Below, piece after piece: positions 1 to 8,795 of a stretch of 64,000 nucleotides of DNA (position 1 is its first letter; every line of letters starts with the position of its first letter). Made by a program: the position numbers and the translations under genes. The DNA is taken from the NCBI GenBank assembly GCA_003155655.1, contig PMDS01000128.1, positions 1 through 64,000 on the forward strand, in the 5' to 3' direction. The stretch comes from Melioribacter sp. GTDB taxonomy: Bacteria > Bacteroidota > Ignavibacteria > Ignavibacteriales > Melioribacteraceae. The notes under the pieces are model-generated. The model made no database searches. It had not been told where the DNA came from and saw nothing but the letters and a program-made list of their open reading frames with translations.

Positions 1-51
1 CGATGTTATGCTATTTATGAACTAAGTACTAAATACTATTTACTAAAAGAA

Positions 52-1407
52 TCATTTCGTTTTGTAAGTTTTCAATAAATATTCAGCAACTACTTGAGCT
101 TCATTTTGCTTGAGTCCCTGGCTGGGCATGGAAGGATAATCCGGATTTTTCTTAACCGGGTTCATTATAAATGCAACAAGATCATTAATCTTGCCTTCAT
201 ATTTCGGTAAGGTTTGTTTGTATGGCGGACCAACTACCTTATGGTCAAAACTATGGCAAGCAATACATCTGCCGTTATAAATATCTGCACCGTTTATTGG
301 TGCGGTAGTTCCTGTGGCTTCTTCAAATTTCTTTATGTATTCGTCATATTGCCCGGCAAGAATTTCGGAATGCATTTTAGCAGAGGTCTCAAATGCAAAT
401 TGGTCTTTTATAACAATCAAAGCAAAAGCGGCAATTACAAGATAAATTACCGGCTGGCTGTATTTAATATTAGATTCCTTAATCATAAAGTAAAAAAGGA
501 AGCTTGTCAGAAACAAAACAATAAGAATTAACAGTATTGAACCAAAGAAGCTGAAAGAAAGAGAATTAACCGGTTGTGTAAATACAGATAATATTATTAA
601 TATTGAAAATAAGATGATTGAGACAAGTCCCAATCTTAGCGAAAATGTTTTTACAAACGATATGTAATCTTCATCCCTGTTTGCAGATTCTTCATCCTGT
701 CTAAGTAACCTAAAGATAATAAATGCAGAGGTAATTACTGCCGAACCTATAATAAATTGAATGAAACCTATTAAAGTAGATGATGAAAAAATTATTCCTA
801 AAAGATTGTTACCGTCTTCCCATCTTGTAGAATCTGATGCGAACTCAACTGAACCTATTACAATATAAATAGAGAACAAAAGCAGCAGCAATCCATAAAA
901 GCCGGTTTTGTTATTCAATAAAGCTGTCTTCTGTGAATAAGTTGAAATTTCATGTTTGATTTCATTGTCAGATTCGTTTCCATCTTTTTTTGCATCTGCA
1001 TACTTAAAAATATCTTTCAGATGAAAAGTGTATTTATATGTGTATATAAAAAGCAATGCTCCCGCTAATATTACAAATGAGATTAAGAGGAAACCCGGAA
1101 CGCCCGAATTGCTTGAGTGCAGGAGCTGCGAATAACCAAAAATTGAGCTTAATATCGGAATAAGAGCAAATCCAAAAGAGATACTTTTATTAATTGTTGC
1201 AAGATCAATTAAATCTTTAGAAAAAATTGTATAAATGCCGGAGCCTGTTTTTTGCCCTTTTCTTCTAAAATACAATGAAAATGAAAGTGTCCCCACCAAT
1301 ACACTTACATAAGGGATGAAAATGGTAAAAGAGAGAGACAACAAATACCTTATAAGCTGTAAATGCTGTGGTGATTGAGGTAAAACAGATTGATCTAGCA
1401 AATCCAT
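52..1407 (-). CDS. Polytopic membrane protein with C-terminal cytochrome c domain
   Basis: The 451-residue product has about eight hydrophobic segments in its first 340 residues and then an extracytoplasmic monohaem cytochrome c domain. The haem site is CIACH at 381-385, and a likely axial Met lies in YPSMPS (Met427). The N-terminal membrane part is not a family I recognise. The gene is the last of the oxidase operon, 20 bp after ctaB. A role as an electron donor to, or accessory of, the haem-copper oxidase is therefore a reasonable inference. This matters because the CtaC encoded nearby has no cytochrome c tail of its own. The haem domain is certain; the role is not. Confidence 0.8.
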   Translation of the reverse strand: MDLLDQSVLPQSPQHLQLIRYLLSLSFTIFIPYVSVLVGTLSFSLYFRRKGQKTGSGIYTIFSKDLIDLATINKSISFGFALIPILSSIFGYSQLLHSSNSGVPGFLLISFVILAGALLFIYTYKYTFHLKDIFKYADAKKDGNESDNEIKHEISTYSQKTALLNNKTGFYGLLLLLFSIYIVIGSVEFASDSTRWEDGNNLLGIIFSSSTLIGFIQFIIGSAVITSAFIIFRLLRQDEESANRDEDYISFVKTFSLRLGLVSIILFSILIILSVFTQPVNSLSFSFFGSILLILIVLFLTSFLFYFMIKESNIKYSQPVIYLVIAAFALIVIKDQFAFETSAKMHSEILAGQYDEYIKKFEEATGTTAPINGADIYNGRCIACHSFDHKVVGPPYKQTLPKYEGKINDLVAFIMNPVKKNPDYPSMPSQGLKQNEAQVVAEYLLKTYKTK

Positions 1408-1427
1408 ATTTATACCATCTACAATTC

Positions 1428-2303
1428 TTAAATTAATAATTTATCTAAAGAAATAACCAGTACAACTGCAAGAACGTATAAATTTATTCTTAAGAACGCT
1501 TTTCTAAACGTAACCCGCTCAAGATATTCCGAAAGAATAGAACTTGTTTCGAATAAAAGCCATATACCTAGTAAAACCATAACCACAATTGCATAAATGC
1601 TAGAGGACATGCTGTAAAGCGGAATCATAATACAACTAGTTGCAAGCGCAGCTATCCATGTAAAAGTTATTCTTCCCAACTGAAGGTTTGTAAATATTTT
1701 TGTTAATGTTGGAAAGCCTGCTTTTTCATAATCTTTGTTAAAGAGTAACAACAGAAGCCAGAAATGTGGTATCTGCCAGATGAAAAAGAAAAAAGCCAGA
1801 GATAAAATTGTAAGGTCAAACGGAGAGCCTCCTGATGCAGTCCAGCCAATTATCGGGGGAATTGCGCCAATTACAGAACCTGGTACTACTGCCAATGCAT
1901 ATTTCTTTTTTAACGGAGTATAGATAATGTTGTACCAGATTAAAGCAATAACCCCGAGAACGGCCGAGGTAACATTTGAAAATAAATATATTACAATAAG
2001 CCCTGAAATAGTTAATCCGGCAGATGTTAAAAGGGCATACAATGGTAAAACTCTTCCGGAAGGAATTGGTCTTCCTTTAGTTCTATCCATCAAAGCGTCT
2101 GATAGTCTTTCCTGGTAGTGGTTTAAAGCAGATGAGCCGCATGCTAGAAGAAAAACTCCTGATGCAATTAAGAACATTGTCAAATCAATTTTGCCTGAAT
2201 GGAAAACATATCCCACAGAAGTTGAGACCGCAACAAAGAAAGTAATCTTGACCTTGCCAAGTTCTAATGTCAGTGCAATATGTTTTTTTATTTTTTTAAA
2301 CAT
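1428..2303 (-). CDS. ctaB: Protohaem IX farnesyltransferase (haem O synthase)
   Basis: This is a UbiA-superfamily prenyltransferase of 291 residues with about nine membrane segments. It farnesylates haem B to haem O, a step towards haem A for aa3-type oxidases. The first Asp-rich loop is visible as NHYQERLSDALMDRTKGRP at 61-79, with Asp69 and Asp73 spaced as in the family and the conserved RTKGRP. It lies in the same direction as the ctaC-ctaE-ctaD genes but is separated from ctaC by a palindrome-rich gap of about 380 bp, so it may be transcribed semi-independently. Family and function are clear from the motif, length and location. Confidence 0.95.
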   Translation of the reverse strand: MFKKIKKHIALTLELGKVKITFFVAVSTSVGYVFHSGKIDLTMFLIASGVFLLACGSSALNHYQERLSDALMDRTKGRPIPSGRVLPLYALLTSAGLTISGLIVIYLFSNVTSAVLGVIALIWYNIIYTPLKKKYALAVVPGSVIGAIPPIIGWTASGGSPFDLTILSLAFFFFIWQIPHFWLLLLLFNKDYEKAGFPTLTKIFTNLQLGRITFTWIAALATSCIMIPLYSMSSSIYAIVVMVLLGIWLLFETSSILSEYLERVTFRKAFLRINLYVLAVVLVISLDKLLI

Positions 2304-2329
2304 TTTCTCTCTATTGCCTCTTCCAAATT

Positions 2330-2643
2330 CCCCCTCCTTTTCAAGGAGGGGGACTAAGGCCCAATGCTGTCAGGTTAAGAAATTAATTTTTGGCAACTCT
2401 GCTATTAAGTCCATTTATGATGCTGGTTTTATTTCTATGCATTAAAGAATCTGTTATGTAACTGTCATAACTCCGTCATTTATGACGGAGAATACGCAAC
2501 TTTCCCTTATACAAGGCTTTAGCCAAAATGGAAGTACCGATATAGACAATTTTGTCTCCTTGGGCTAAAGCCCGTCCGTGTTTTTGTTTTTATGTCCCCG
2601 CGATAAATCGCAGGGTTAATATTTATTAACCTGACAACATTGG
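2330..2643. repeat. Cluster of palindromes bounded by an 18-bp inverted repeat
   Basis: The gap between ctaC and ctaB is packed with hairpins. A CCCCCTCC/GGAGGGGG stem lies at 2330-2352. CTCCGTCA/TGACGGAG arms lie at 2471-2490. GGCTTTAGCC near 2515-2524 faces GGGCTAAAGCCC near 2562-2573. A CCCCGCGA/TCGCAGGG stem lies at 2596-2615. The set is enclosed by CCAATGCTGTCAGGTTAA at 2361-2378 and its inverse at 2626-2643 (one mismatch). The same GGGCTAAAGCCC core recurs near 31.1-31.2 kb. REP-like elements are the most likely identity. Confidence 0.75.
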
Positions 2644-2687
2644 ACTACGGCCTGTCCCGCGTTTTTTGCGGTAGGGTGGTCTAATAT

Positions 2688-3323
2688 TTAATTACTTGCA
2701 GAACCGTTTTTAACCGGCTGCCAGTTTCCACCATACCACTTTGTAAAATCATTATCCAAAAGGACTTTTACTTTAGTGTACATTGCCGAATGATTCAACC
2801 CGCAGTATTCAGCGCAGGCAATATCATAATCACCTGTCTGCTTTGCATTAAAGTATAAATGATTTGTCTGCCCGTAAATAATGTCTTCTTTTATCCTGAA
2901 TGCCGGTATGTACAAACAGTGGTTTACGTCAACTGATTTCATTTCAAGATCAACCGGAGCATTAAGCGGAACATAAAGTGTATCAGTTTTTTTCCCGTTT
3001 GCATATTCAAAAGTAAACTGCCACATGCGCGCCGTTACTTTAACAATAAACGGATTATCGGGCTTGTCCCTTAGCTCTCTGAAACTTGTATAACCGAAAT
3101 AAAACATTGAAAGAACAAGCAGGGTTGGAATTACTATCCATACAACTTCAAGCAAAACGTTACCATGAATATCAACCGGTTCATGTCCTTTTTTTCTGTT
3201 ATACTTAAAAACAAAATAAATCATAGTAACGGTAATGCCTATTAAGAGCACAACCGAAATTGCAACTATATAAAGCATTACAAAATCAACTGATTCAGCA
3301 TGAACTGTTGGAGCTGGACCCAT
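2688..3323 (-). CDS. ctaC: Cytochrome c oxidase subunit II (CuA subunit)
   Basis: The 211-residue protein has two N-terminal membrane helices (about 13-40 and 55-78) and a periplasmic cupredoxin domain. A complete set of CuA ligands is visible: His135, Cys170, Glu172, Cys174, His178 and Met181, in the motif CAEYCGLNHSAM. CuA takes electrons from cytochrome c and passes them to the haem/CuB subunit. There is no fused C-terminal cytochrome c, unlike caa3 enzymes, so the donor must be a separate protein such as the neighbouring cytochromes. The gene lies 8 bp after the COX4-like gene in a tight oxidase operon. Confidence 0.96.
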   Translation of the reverse strand: MGPAPTVHAESVDFVMLYIVAISVVLLIGITVTMIYFVFKYNRKKGHEPVDIHGNVLLEVVWIVIPTLLVLSMFYFGYTSFRELRDKPDNPFIVKVTARMWQFTFEYANGKKTDTLYVPLNAPVDLEMKSVDVNHCLYIPAFRIKEDIIYGQTNHLYFNAKQTGDYDIACAEYCGLNHSAMYTKVKVLLDNDFTKWYGGNWQPVKNGSASN

Positions 3324-3331
3324 TTAATTCC

Positions 3332-3613
3332 TCACCTATATAAAATATCCACAAATGTTAAAACAAATATTATCAGAATTGTTGTGCCGCTTAAAGCTAA
3401 AAAGATTTTGAATATTGGTTCATCAAACTTAATGTGCATAAAAATATTAATTACCAATGCAGATTTTATTGCAGCAATTAAAAGGGCGATAAATAGTGTA
3501 TATCTTCCAAGACTCACACCCGCTATTGTAACTGTGATTGCAGTGAAAGCGAGCAGGGCAATCCATACAATAACGTAAGTTCCGTAACCAATATGATGTT
3601 TATTACCGCTCAT
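3332..3613 (-). CDS. Cytochrome c oxidase subunit IV-like small membrane protein
   Basis: This 93-residue protein has three membrane segments and lies between ctaE and ctaC. In this position and size class the gene is usually the COX4 bacterial-type or CtaF-like subunit, which stabilises the oxidase without holding cofactors. The N-terminal HHIGYGTYVIVWIALLAFTA and a short lysine-containing second loop fit that family. The call rests on size, topology and position. Spacing is 23 bp to ctaE and 8 bp to ctaC. Confidence 0.85.
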   Translation of the reverse strand: MSGNKHHIGYGTYVIVWIALLAFTAITVTIAGVSLGRYTLFIALLIAAIKSALVINIFMHIKFDEPIFKIFLALSGTTILIIFVLTFVDILYR

Positions 3614-3636
3614 GAATTTTCCTTATTTAGCTCTTA

Positions 3637-4260
3637 CTATTGAATTAAATAAAACAATGGGAATAAAAATATCCAGATCAAATCCACAAGGTGCCAGTAC
3701 AAGCCTGAATTTTCCAGCTTGACGTAATTATCAGTTGTAACCTTATTTCTCTTGATAAAATTGAGCATGAATGCAAGAATTACCATTCCTATTATTACGT
3801 GTATTGCATGCAAACCGGTCATAACATAATACAAACCAAAGAAAAGAATCTGCCCGTTCGGTTTGCTTGTAAGTATAGAAGATCCAGGATAAATTCCGTG
3901 TGCAAATTTTGTTGACCATTCAAAAAATTTATTTACCAGAAACAATACAGCAAGAACAATTGTAGTTCCCAGCATAATCATTGAAAGGAGCTTGTTCCCT
4001 TTTTGCAATGCCGCAATTGATAAAGCAACAGTTAAACTGCTTGTTAAAAGAATAATTGTGTTAAGTGTGCCTATATTTGTATTTAATTCCATCGCTGCAA
4101 TGTGAAACTGCTCAGGATACTGGTACCTGTAAACTGCATAAATTAAAAACATTCCACCAAATAAAAGCACTTCTGTAAACAGGAATAGCCACATTCCCAT
4201 TTTTGCGCCAACATCATCCCTGTGAACTTTATGATCTAATACATTTTCATGATCACTCAT
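3637..4260 (-). CDS. ctaE: Cytochrome c oxidase subunit III
   Basis: The 207-residue protein has five membrane helices, the short bacterial form of COX3. Recognisable parts are KMGMWLFLFTEVLLFGGMF near the start, YVMTGLHAIHVIIGM in the middle and a final helix ending WHLVDLIWIFLFPLFYLIQ. The start codon overlaps the end of ctaD by 8 bp, which indicates translational coupling. Subunit III binds no metal; it supports proton uptake and enzyme stability. The identification is secure. Confidence 0.96.
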   Translation of the reverse strand: MSDHENVLDHKVHRDDVGAKMGMWLFLFTEVLLFGGMFLIYAVYRYQYPEQFHIAAMELNTNIGTLNTIILLTSSLTVALSIAALQKGNKLLSMIMLGTTIVLAVLFLVNKFFEWSTKFAHGIYPGSSILTSKPNGQILFFGLYYVMTGLHAIHVIIGMVILAFMLNFIKRNKVTTDNYVKLENSGLYWHLVDLIWIFLFPLFYLIQ

Positions 4261-5902
4261 TCTTCATCTCCTTCAATTGGCTGAAATCATATGGATCGTG
4301 AGTTATCACAGGAAGAGTTTCAAAATTTTCCATTATTGGAGGCGATTGAATATGCCATTCAAGTGTTACCCCACCCCAGGGATTTGACGTTGCTTTCTTA
4401 CCTCTATAATATGCATAAACAAAATAGCCGATTATAAAAAATATTGTTCCTACTAAGATCCATGAACCGTAAGTAGAGATTCTTTGATATGGAGTATACA
4501 TGGGAAGATAATTGTAATATCTTCTTGGCATTCCCATATAACCCATAATAAATTTTGGAAAGTATAACATGTTAAAGCCGATGAAATATAAAACAACTGC
4601 AACATTTGCACATTTAATATTATACATTTTTCCAAACATTTTAGGGAACCAGTAATGCATGGCTGCAATAAAAATTGTTCCGGTGCCGCCAAACATAACA
4701 TAATGAAAATGGGCAACAACAAAATATGTGTCTGTAAGATGTATATCAGTAGCTAGAGAGCCAAGCACTAATCCTGTAAGTCCTCCAATTGAAAATAAAA
4801 CAATAAAGGACATCACCCAAAGAAAAGGCGGCTGGGGATCAATTGAACCTTTATACATTGTAGCAACCCAGTTAAAGATTTTAACGCCGCTTGGCAGCGC
4901 AACTAAAAATGTAAGAAGAGAAAAGATCATGTTGCTTAAATCACTCTGACCGCTGGAGAACATATGATGCCCCCACACAAGATATCCAATGAATGCAATA
5001 GCAAGCGAGGAATAAGCAATTTGTTTGTAGCCAAAAATTGTTCTGCGTGAAAACGTTGGAATAATTTCTGATACAACCCCCATAGCCGGCAAAATCATAA
5101 TGTATACTGCCGGATGGGAATAAATCCAAAACAGGTGCTGGAATAATATGGGATCACCGCCTAATGCAGGATCAAATATTCCCACACCAAATGCTCTTTC
5201 AATTATTACTAACAGAATTGTAATTGCTATAACTGGTGTAGCTATGATCTGTATCCATGCAGTCGCATAGGTTGCCCAGACAAACAACGGCATTTTGAAA
5301 AACGTCATTCCTTTACCGCGCAGCCTGTGTACAGTTGTAACAAAATTTATTCCGGTAAGAATTGATGAGAAACCCAGTACAAACGCGGCAAATAATGCAA
5401 GAGAAACATTTGTTCCAGACCTTACACTGTAAGGAATATAGAAAGTCCACCCGGTATCAATTGGACCGCCGGGTAAAAACAAAGATGTTAAAGCAAGTAT
5501 TGCGCCAGTTATATAAACATACCATGAAAGAAGATTCAATCTGGGAAAAGCAACATCGCGCGCGCCAATTTGAATTGGCAAAAAGAAATTTCCGAATATT
5601 GCAGGAATTCCGGGAATGATAAATAGAAAAATCATTATCACCCCATGAAGCGTAAATAATGAATTGTATGTTTGAGCAGAAAATAACTTTCCACCCGGAG
5701 AAAGCAGTTCCAGACGCATCAGCAGCCCGATAATTGCACCAACTACAAAGAATGAGATTATTGCATACATGTACATTAACCCAATTCTCTTGTGGTCTTT
5801 TGTAAGCAGCCATGCACCTATACCCGTATACTTATTTGTGCTTTCCTGATAGAATGATTTTTTAACCTGCTCTACAGGCAGTACGCCTGAACTATTATCC
5901 AT
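4253..5902 (-). CDS. ctaD: Haem-copper oxidase subunit I, A2-type
   Basis: The catalytic subunit has 549 residues and 12 membrane helices. It carries low-spin haem and the haem/CuB centre. The CuB-ligand region reads YSHPAVY at 261-267, giving His263 and the cross-linked Tyr267. The Glu normally found in HPEVY (end of the D-channel) is replaced, and a Tyr-Ser pair precedes the His. This is the signature known from A2-type oxidases such as the caa3 of Rhodothermus and Thermus. The paired His residues of helix X lie in VVAHFHYVMFGG. The gene overlaps SCO upstream and ctaE downstream by 8 bp each. It should be a proton-pumping oxygen reductase. Confidence 0.97.
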   Translation of the reverse strand: MDNSSGVLPVEQVKKSFYQESTNKYTGIGAWLLTKDHKRIGLMYMYAIISFFVVGAIIGLLMRLELLSPGGKLFSAQTYNSLFTLHGVIMIFLFIIPGIPAIFGNFFLPIQIGARDVAFPRLNLLSWYVYITGAILALTSLFLPGGPIDTGWTFYIPYSVRSGTNVSLALFAAFVLGFSSILTGINFVTTVHRLRGKGMTFFKMPLFVWATYATAWIQIIATPVIAITILLVIIERAFGVGIFDPALGGDPILFQHLFWIYSHPAVYIMILPAMGVVSEIIPTFSRRTIFGYKQIAYSSLAIAFIGYLVWGHHMFSSGQSDLSNMIFSLLTFLVALPSGVKIFNWVATMYKGSIDPQPPFLWVMSFIVLFSIGGLTGLVLGSLATDIHLTDTYFVVAHFHYVMFGGTGTIFIAAMHYWFPKMFGKMYNIKCANVAVVLYFIGFNMLYFPKFIMGYMGMPRRYYNYLPMYTPYQRISTYGSWILVGTIFFIIGYFVYAYYRGKKATSNPWGGVTLEWHIQSPPIMENFETLPVITHDPYDFSQLKEMKNE

Positions 5903-6668
5903 TTATTTGAGCTCCTTCTTTTTTCTTTTTCAACAGAAGAACCGCTAAAAAAATTCCAACACCAAGTAATATAAAAGACCCAACAATTCTTGTTACATTT
6001 AACGTATACTTTCTTCCCTGCGGGTCATAGCTGAAACAATATTGAAGAACTTTTGAAATTGTGGGACTTGATTTTCCGCTTTCAGCTTCCAGCAATGCCA
6101 TTTTAACATCAAATGGATTAAAGCTGGTACCAAACATATACCGGGTAATTTTTCCCAGAGGTGAAACAACGATAAGAGTAGCGGCATGAACAAATTGCTT
6201 TTCAGCGGGCTTAAAATAAAATCCGCACGCGTCAGTCAGTTTAAGAATACTAAGACTATCACCTGTTAGAAAAAGCCAGTTTTTAGGGTCAAAATTCCTT
6301 TTGATTGTAAATAAATAATTTTTCTTCCATTTTGCCGCAATCGCAGGTGTTTCTTTATGGTCAAAACTTATGCTAACAACCTGGAAATCCTTTCCCGGCT
6401 CAAGCTGCAGTTTATCAATAGTCCAGGCAAGTTCAGACTGCATAGGGTTGCAAATTCCCGGGCATTCATAATATACAAGAGCAATAATAGTTGGTTTGTT
6501 TATAATATCCTGAAGCGCAACTGTATCGCCCTCAGAAGTCTGGAATTTAAGATCAAGCGGAATGGTGTTTCCAAGCTTTTCATCAATTCCGACTTTAATT
6601 TTCTGCTGGGCAAAACCAGAAGAAATAAGCAGAATTGAAATAATTATGTAATAGTTAACTTTTTGCAT
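5895..6668 (-). CDS. SCO1/SenC-type copper chaperone
   Basis: The 257-residue exported protein has a signal peptide (1-20), a thioredoxin-like domain and a C-terminal membrane helix (about 225-247). The copper site is complete: Cys69-x3-Cys73 in CPGIC, and a downstream His161 in QFVHAAT. SCO proteins deliver copper to, or reduce, the CuA site of subunit II, which fits its place directly upstream of ctaD. The C-terminal membrane anchor is in addition to the usual N-terminal anchor or signal. Confident by motif and location. Confidence 0.93.
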   Translation of the reverse strand: MQKVNYYIIISILLISSGFAQQKIKVGIDEKLGNTIPLDLKFQTSEGDTVALQDIINKPTIIALVYYECPGICNPMQSELAWTIDKLQLEPGKDFQVVSISFDHKETPAIAAKWKKNYLFTIKRNFDPKNWLFLTGDSLSILKLTDACGFYFKPAEKQFVHAATLIVVSPLGKITRYMFGTSFNPFDVKMALLEAESGKSSPTISKVLQYCFSYDPQGRKYTLNVTRIVGSFILLGVGIFLAVLLLKKKKEGAQING

Positions 6669-6676
6669 TTATCATT

Positions 6677-7606
6677 TTACATTATTGAGGATTTCAAATA
6701 ATCATAAAGTTTCTTCCATTCTTCCTTTGATAGCAGTGCAACAGCTGGTTTGAACCCTGCATTTATAGGGTTTGTAAGAACGTCAGCAATAAATTTATCC
6801 GGATTTTGTTTACCATTTGCAATTACATAAGAATTAAAAACTTTTTTATAATCAATTACATTATTCTTTAAGAATACTGCCATTTCGTTATTTGTATCAC
6901 CATTTACTTTATGAATAAATTTCTTTTCAAGATTACCGGTAATTGTTTTTTCTTCAAGCAATTTATTTTCTGCCAGCTTTACGGGGATAGTATTTGGATG
7001 GACTGTTACACTTGACAATTTATATGTAGCATCAAGTGATTTTAACTGCTCATCTGTGACCTGAGGAAATTGGGTTAAAGTTCTAATAAATGAAATAATT
7101 GCAAATCTATCTGAAGCAGGAATATACTCATATGCAGCCATTCCATTTTTAGTTATTCCTTCCTGTAAGGTTTTAAACATCTGGTCAATGTTGCGCCCGT
7201 TTGTCCAGCCTTCCGAAGAATGAAAATTTCTCGGCTTTTTTGCCAATGCAATACCCGCAGGTCCATCGCCCATTCCATTTTCTCCATGACACGATTTGCA
7301 GTTTGTATCAAATATATCTTTCCCTTTATCAATAAATGACTGTGTTGGAGCCTTAACTAATTTGAAATCTACCGGGGCGCTAATACCGCCTTTCTTTAAT
7401 TCAACTTCCTTCTTCATTAAGGTTGAATCCTGTATACCCGCATTTTGCACATTAAATGAAATGTCAGTTAAATGCTTAACGAAGAAAATTCCAAGAACCA
7501 GGATTAAAATCAAGAATAATGGAAAGATCCATCCAAATAATCTTATAGGATTTTTTAATAATTCTTTGAAATTTATTTCGTCTTCTAATTTCTTTTGGGG
7601 ATTCAT
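6677..7606 (-). CDS. Membrane-anchored monohaem cytochrome c of the Act/oxidase operon
   Basis: The protein has an N-terminal anchor and one haem site, CKSCH, about 100 residues in, followed by GENGMGDGPAGIAL, typical of cytochrome c subunits around Alternative Complex III. A C-terminal segment of about 120 residues beyond the haem domain has no obvious motif. The ATG encoding MNPQKK at 7606 is preferred. An upstream in-frame TTG at 7633 would overlap actF by 17 bp and lacks a ribosome site. It may be the stand-alone ActE-like subunit or the carrier between Act and the oxidase. Haem assignment is certain, precise subunit name less so. Confidence 0.82.
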   Translation of the reverse strand: MNPQKKLEDEINFKELLKNPIRLFGWIFPLFLILILVLGIFFVKHLTDISFNVQNAGIQDSTLMKKEVELKKGGISAPVDFKLVKAPTQSFIDKGKDIFDTNCKSCHGENGMGDGPAGIALAKKPRNFHSSEGWTNGRNIDQMFKTLQEGITKNGMAAYEYIPASDRFAIISFIRTLTQFPQVTDEQLKSLDATYKLSSVTVHPNTIPVKLAENKLLEEKTITGNLEKKFIHKVNGDTNNEMAVFLKNNVIDYKKVFNSYVIANGKQNPDKFIADVLTNPINAGFKPAVALLSKEEWKKLYDYLKSSIM

Positions 7607-7616
7607 AAATTTTATT

Positions 7617-8795
7617 TTATAATTTAAAATCAATTCCGCGTTTTAATTTTGGATCACCAACCGGTACAAGATTTTCTTTTTTGATTTTGTTAACAAAAAT
7701 AAGGATTATTAGTCCTGCTATTAATATTGGGAAACCAAGCTCAATCCAGCCAAAAGCTGTTTCATTTTTGCTTAAAGTCGGCATTGCCAGCCAATACAAA
7801 TCATAATAATGCGCAAATAATATTACACATGACATTAAAAGCAATCTTTTAGGATTTGATTTAGATGGCTGTGAAAGCAGCCCAACATAAGGGATTACAA
7901 ACCTGATGAAAATTAACCCAACGGAAACATATTTCCAGCCTCCGTTCCATCTTGCAAGAAACCAGTAAGTTTCTTCAGGAAGATTCGCGTACCATATCAA
8001 CAGAAACTGGCTGAAAGCTATATAAGCCCAAAAATTTGTGAATGCAAATAATAATGCGCCAAGACTGTAATAATTATCCTTTCTAATACCTTTAACAAAA
8101 TATCCTCTTTCATTGAGAAGAACGATAATTATTGTTCCTGCCGCAAGGGCTGCCAGCACAGTTCCGGAGAAATAATAAACTCCAAAAATTGTAGAGAACC
8201 AATGAGGTTCAAGACTCATCAGCCAGTCAATAGCAGTAAATGTAATTGTAATTGCAAAAAACGGCATGAATACTGCTGAAAGTTTGATATTCTTCTTTGT
8301 TAAATATTGGTCTTTCGTCTGATCCTGTCTACGTGAATTATTAATTATAAAATAATAAAATGCCAGCCAGATCAGCCAGAAAACAAGTACCCTTATGATG
8401 AAAAAATTCACATTGAGATACGGCGCTTTACTCTGCACCAGTTTATCGGTAGGAATAGGATGAGTCCAATGAAAAACTTTATCTACATTTAATAAAAGCG
8501 GTATAATAAGAATTGGAAGATAAATAATTGATGAGGAAAGAAACTCTCCAACTCTTCTAAATGGTGTACTCCAAACTGCTCCGGAAAGATATTCTACTGC
8601 TACAAAGAAAAGAGATCCCACGCCAATACTTATTAAAAATGTTAAACCCAGAATATTATTGAATGCAGTACGCACCGGATCAGTAACGTAACCAGCTATA
8701 ACAATGATCAGCCCTGCAATCAATAACGCAATACCAATGTTCAAAACTCTTTTTGGCAATTCTTTTTTCTTAAATTCAACTAAAGAAGAACTCAT
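7617..8795 (-). CDS. actF: Alternative Complex III integral membrane subunit ActF
   Basis: The 392-residue protein has about ten membrane helices and is of the NrfD-like ActF type. It is one of two quinol-interacting membrane subunits of Alternative Complex III. Hydrophobic segments run from residue 15 to the C-terminus, with a characteristic WLMSLEPHWFSTIFGVYYF stretch shared by this family. It overlaps the actD/E gene by 4 bp (ATGA). Position after actD/E matches known Act operons. The membrane part is thought to couple quinol oxidation to proton translocation. Confidence 0.92.
   Translation of the reverse strand: MSSSLVEFKKKELPKRVLNIGIALLIAGLIIVIAGYVTDPVRTAFNNILGLTFLISIGVGSLFFVAVEYLSGAVWSTPFRRVGEFLSSSIIYLPILIIPLLLNVDKVFHWTHPIPTDKLVQSKAPYLNVNFFIIRVLVFWLIWLAFYYFIINNSRRQDQTKDQYLTKKNIKLSAVFMPFFAITITFTAIDWLMSLEPHWFSTIFGVYYFSGTVLAALAAGTIIIVLLNERGYFVKGIRKDNYYSLGALLFAFTNFWAYIAFSQFLLIWYANLPEETYWFLARWNGGWKYVSVGLIFIRFVIPYVGLLSQPSKSNPKRLLLMSCVILFAHYYDLYWLAMPTLSKNETAFGWIELGFPILIAGLIILIFVNKIKKENLVPVGDPKLKRGIDFKL

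Noticed and set aside
4453-5813. Frames of 60-118 codons inside ctaD
   Set aside because: They are shadows of a clearly real gene in other frames.
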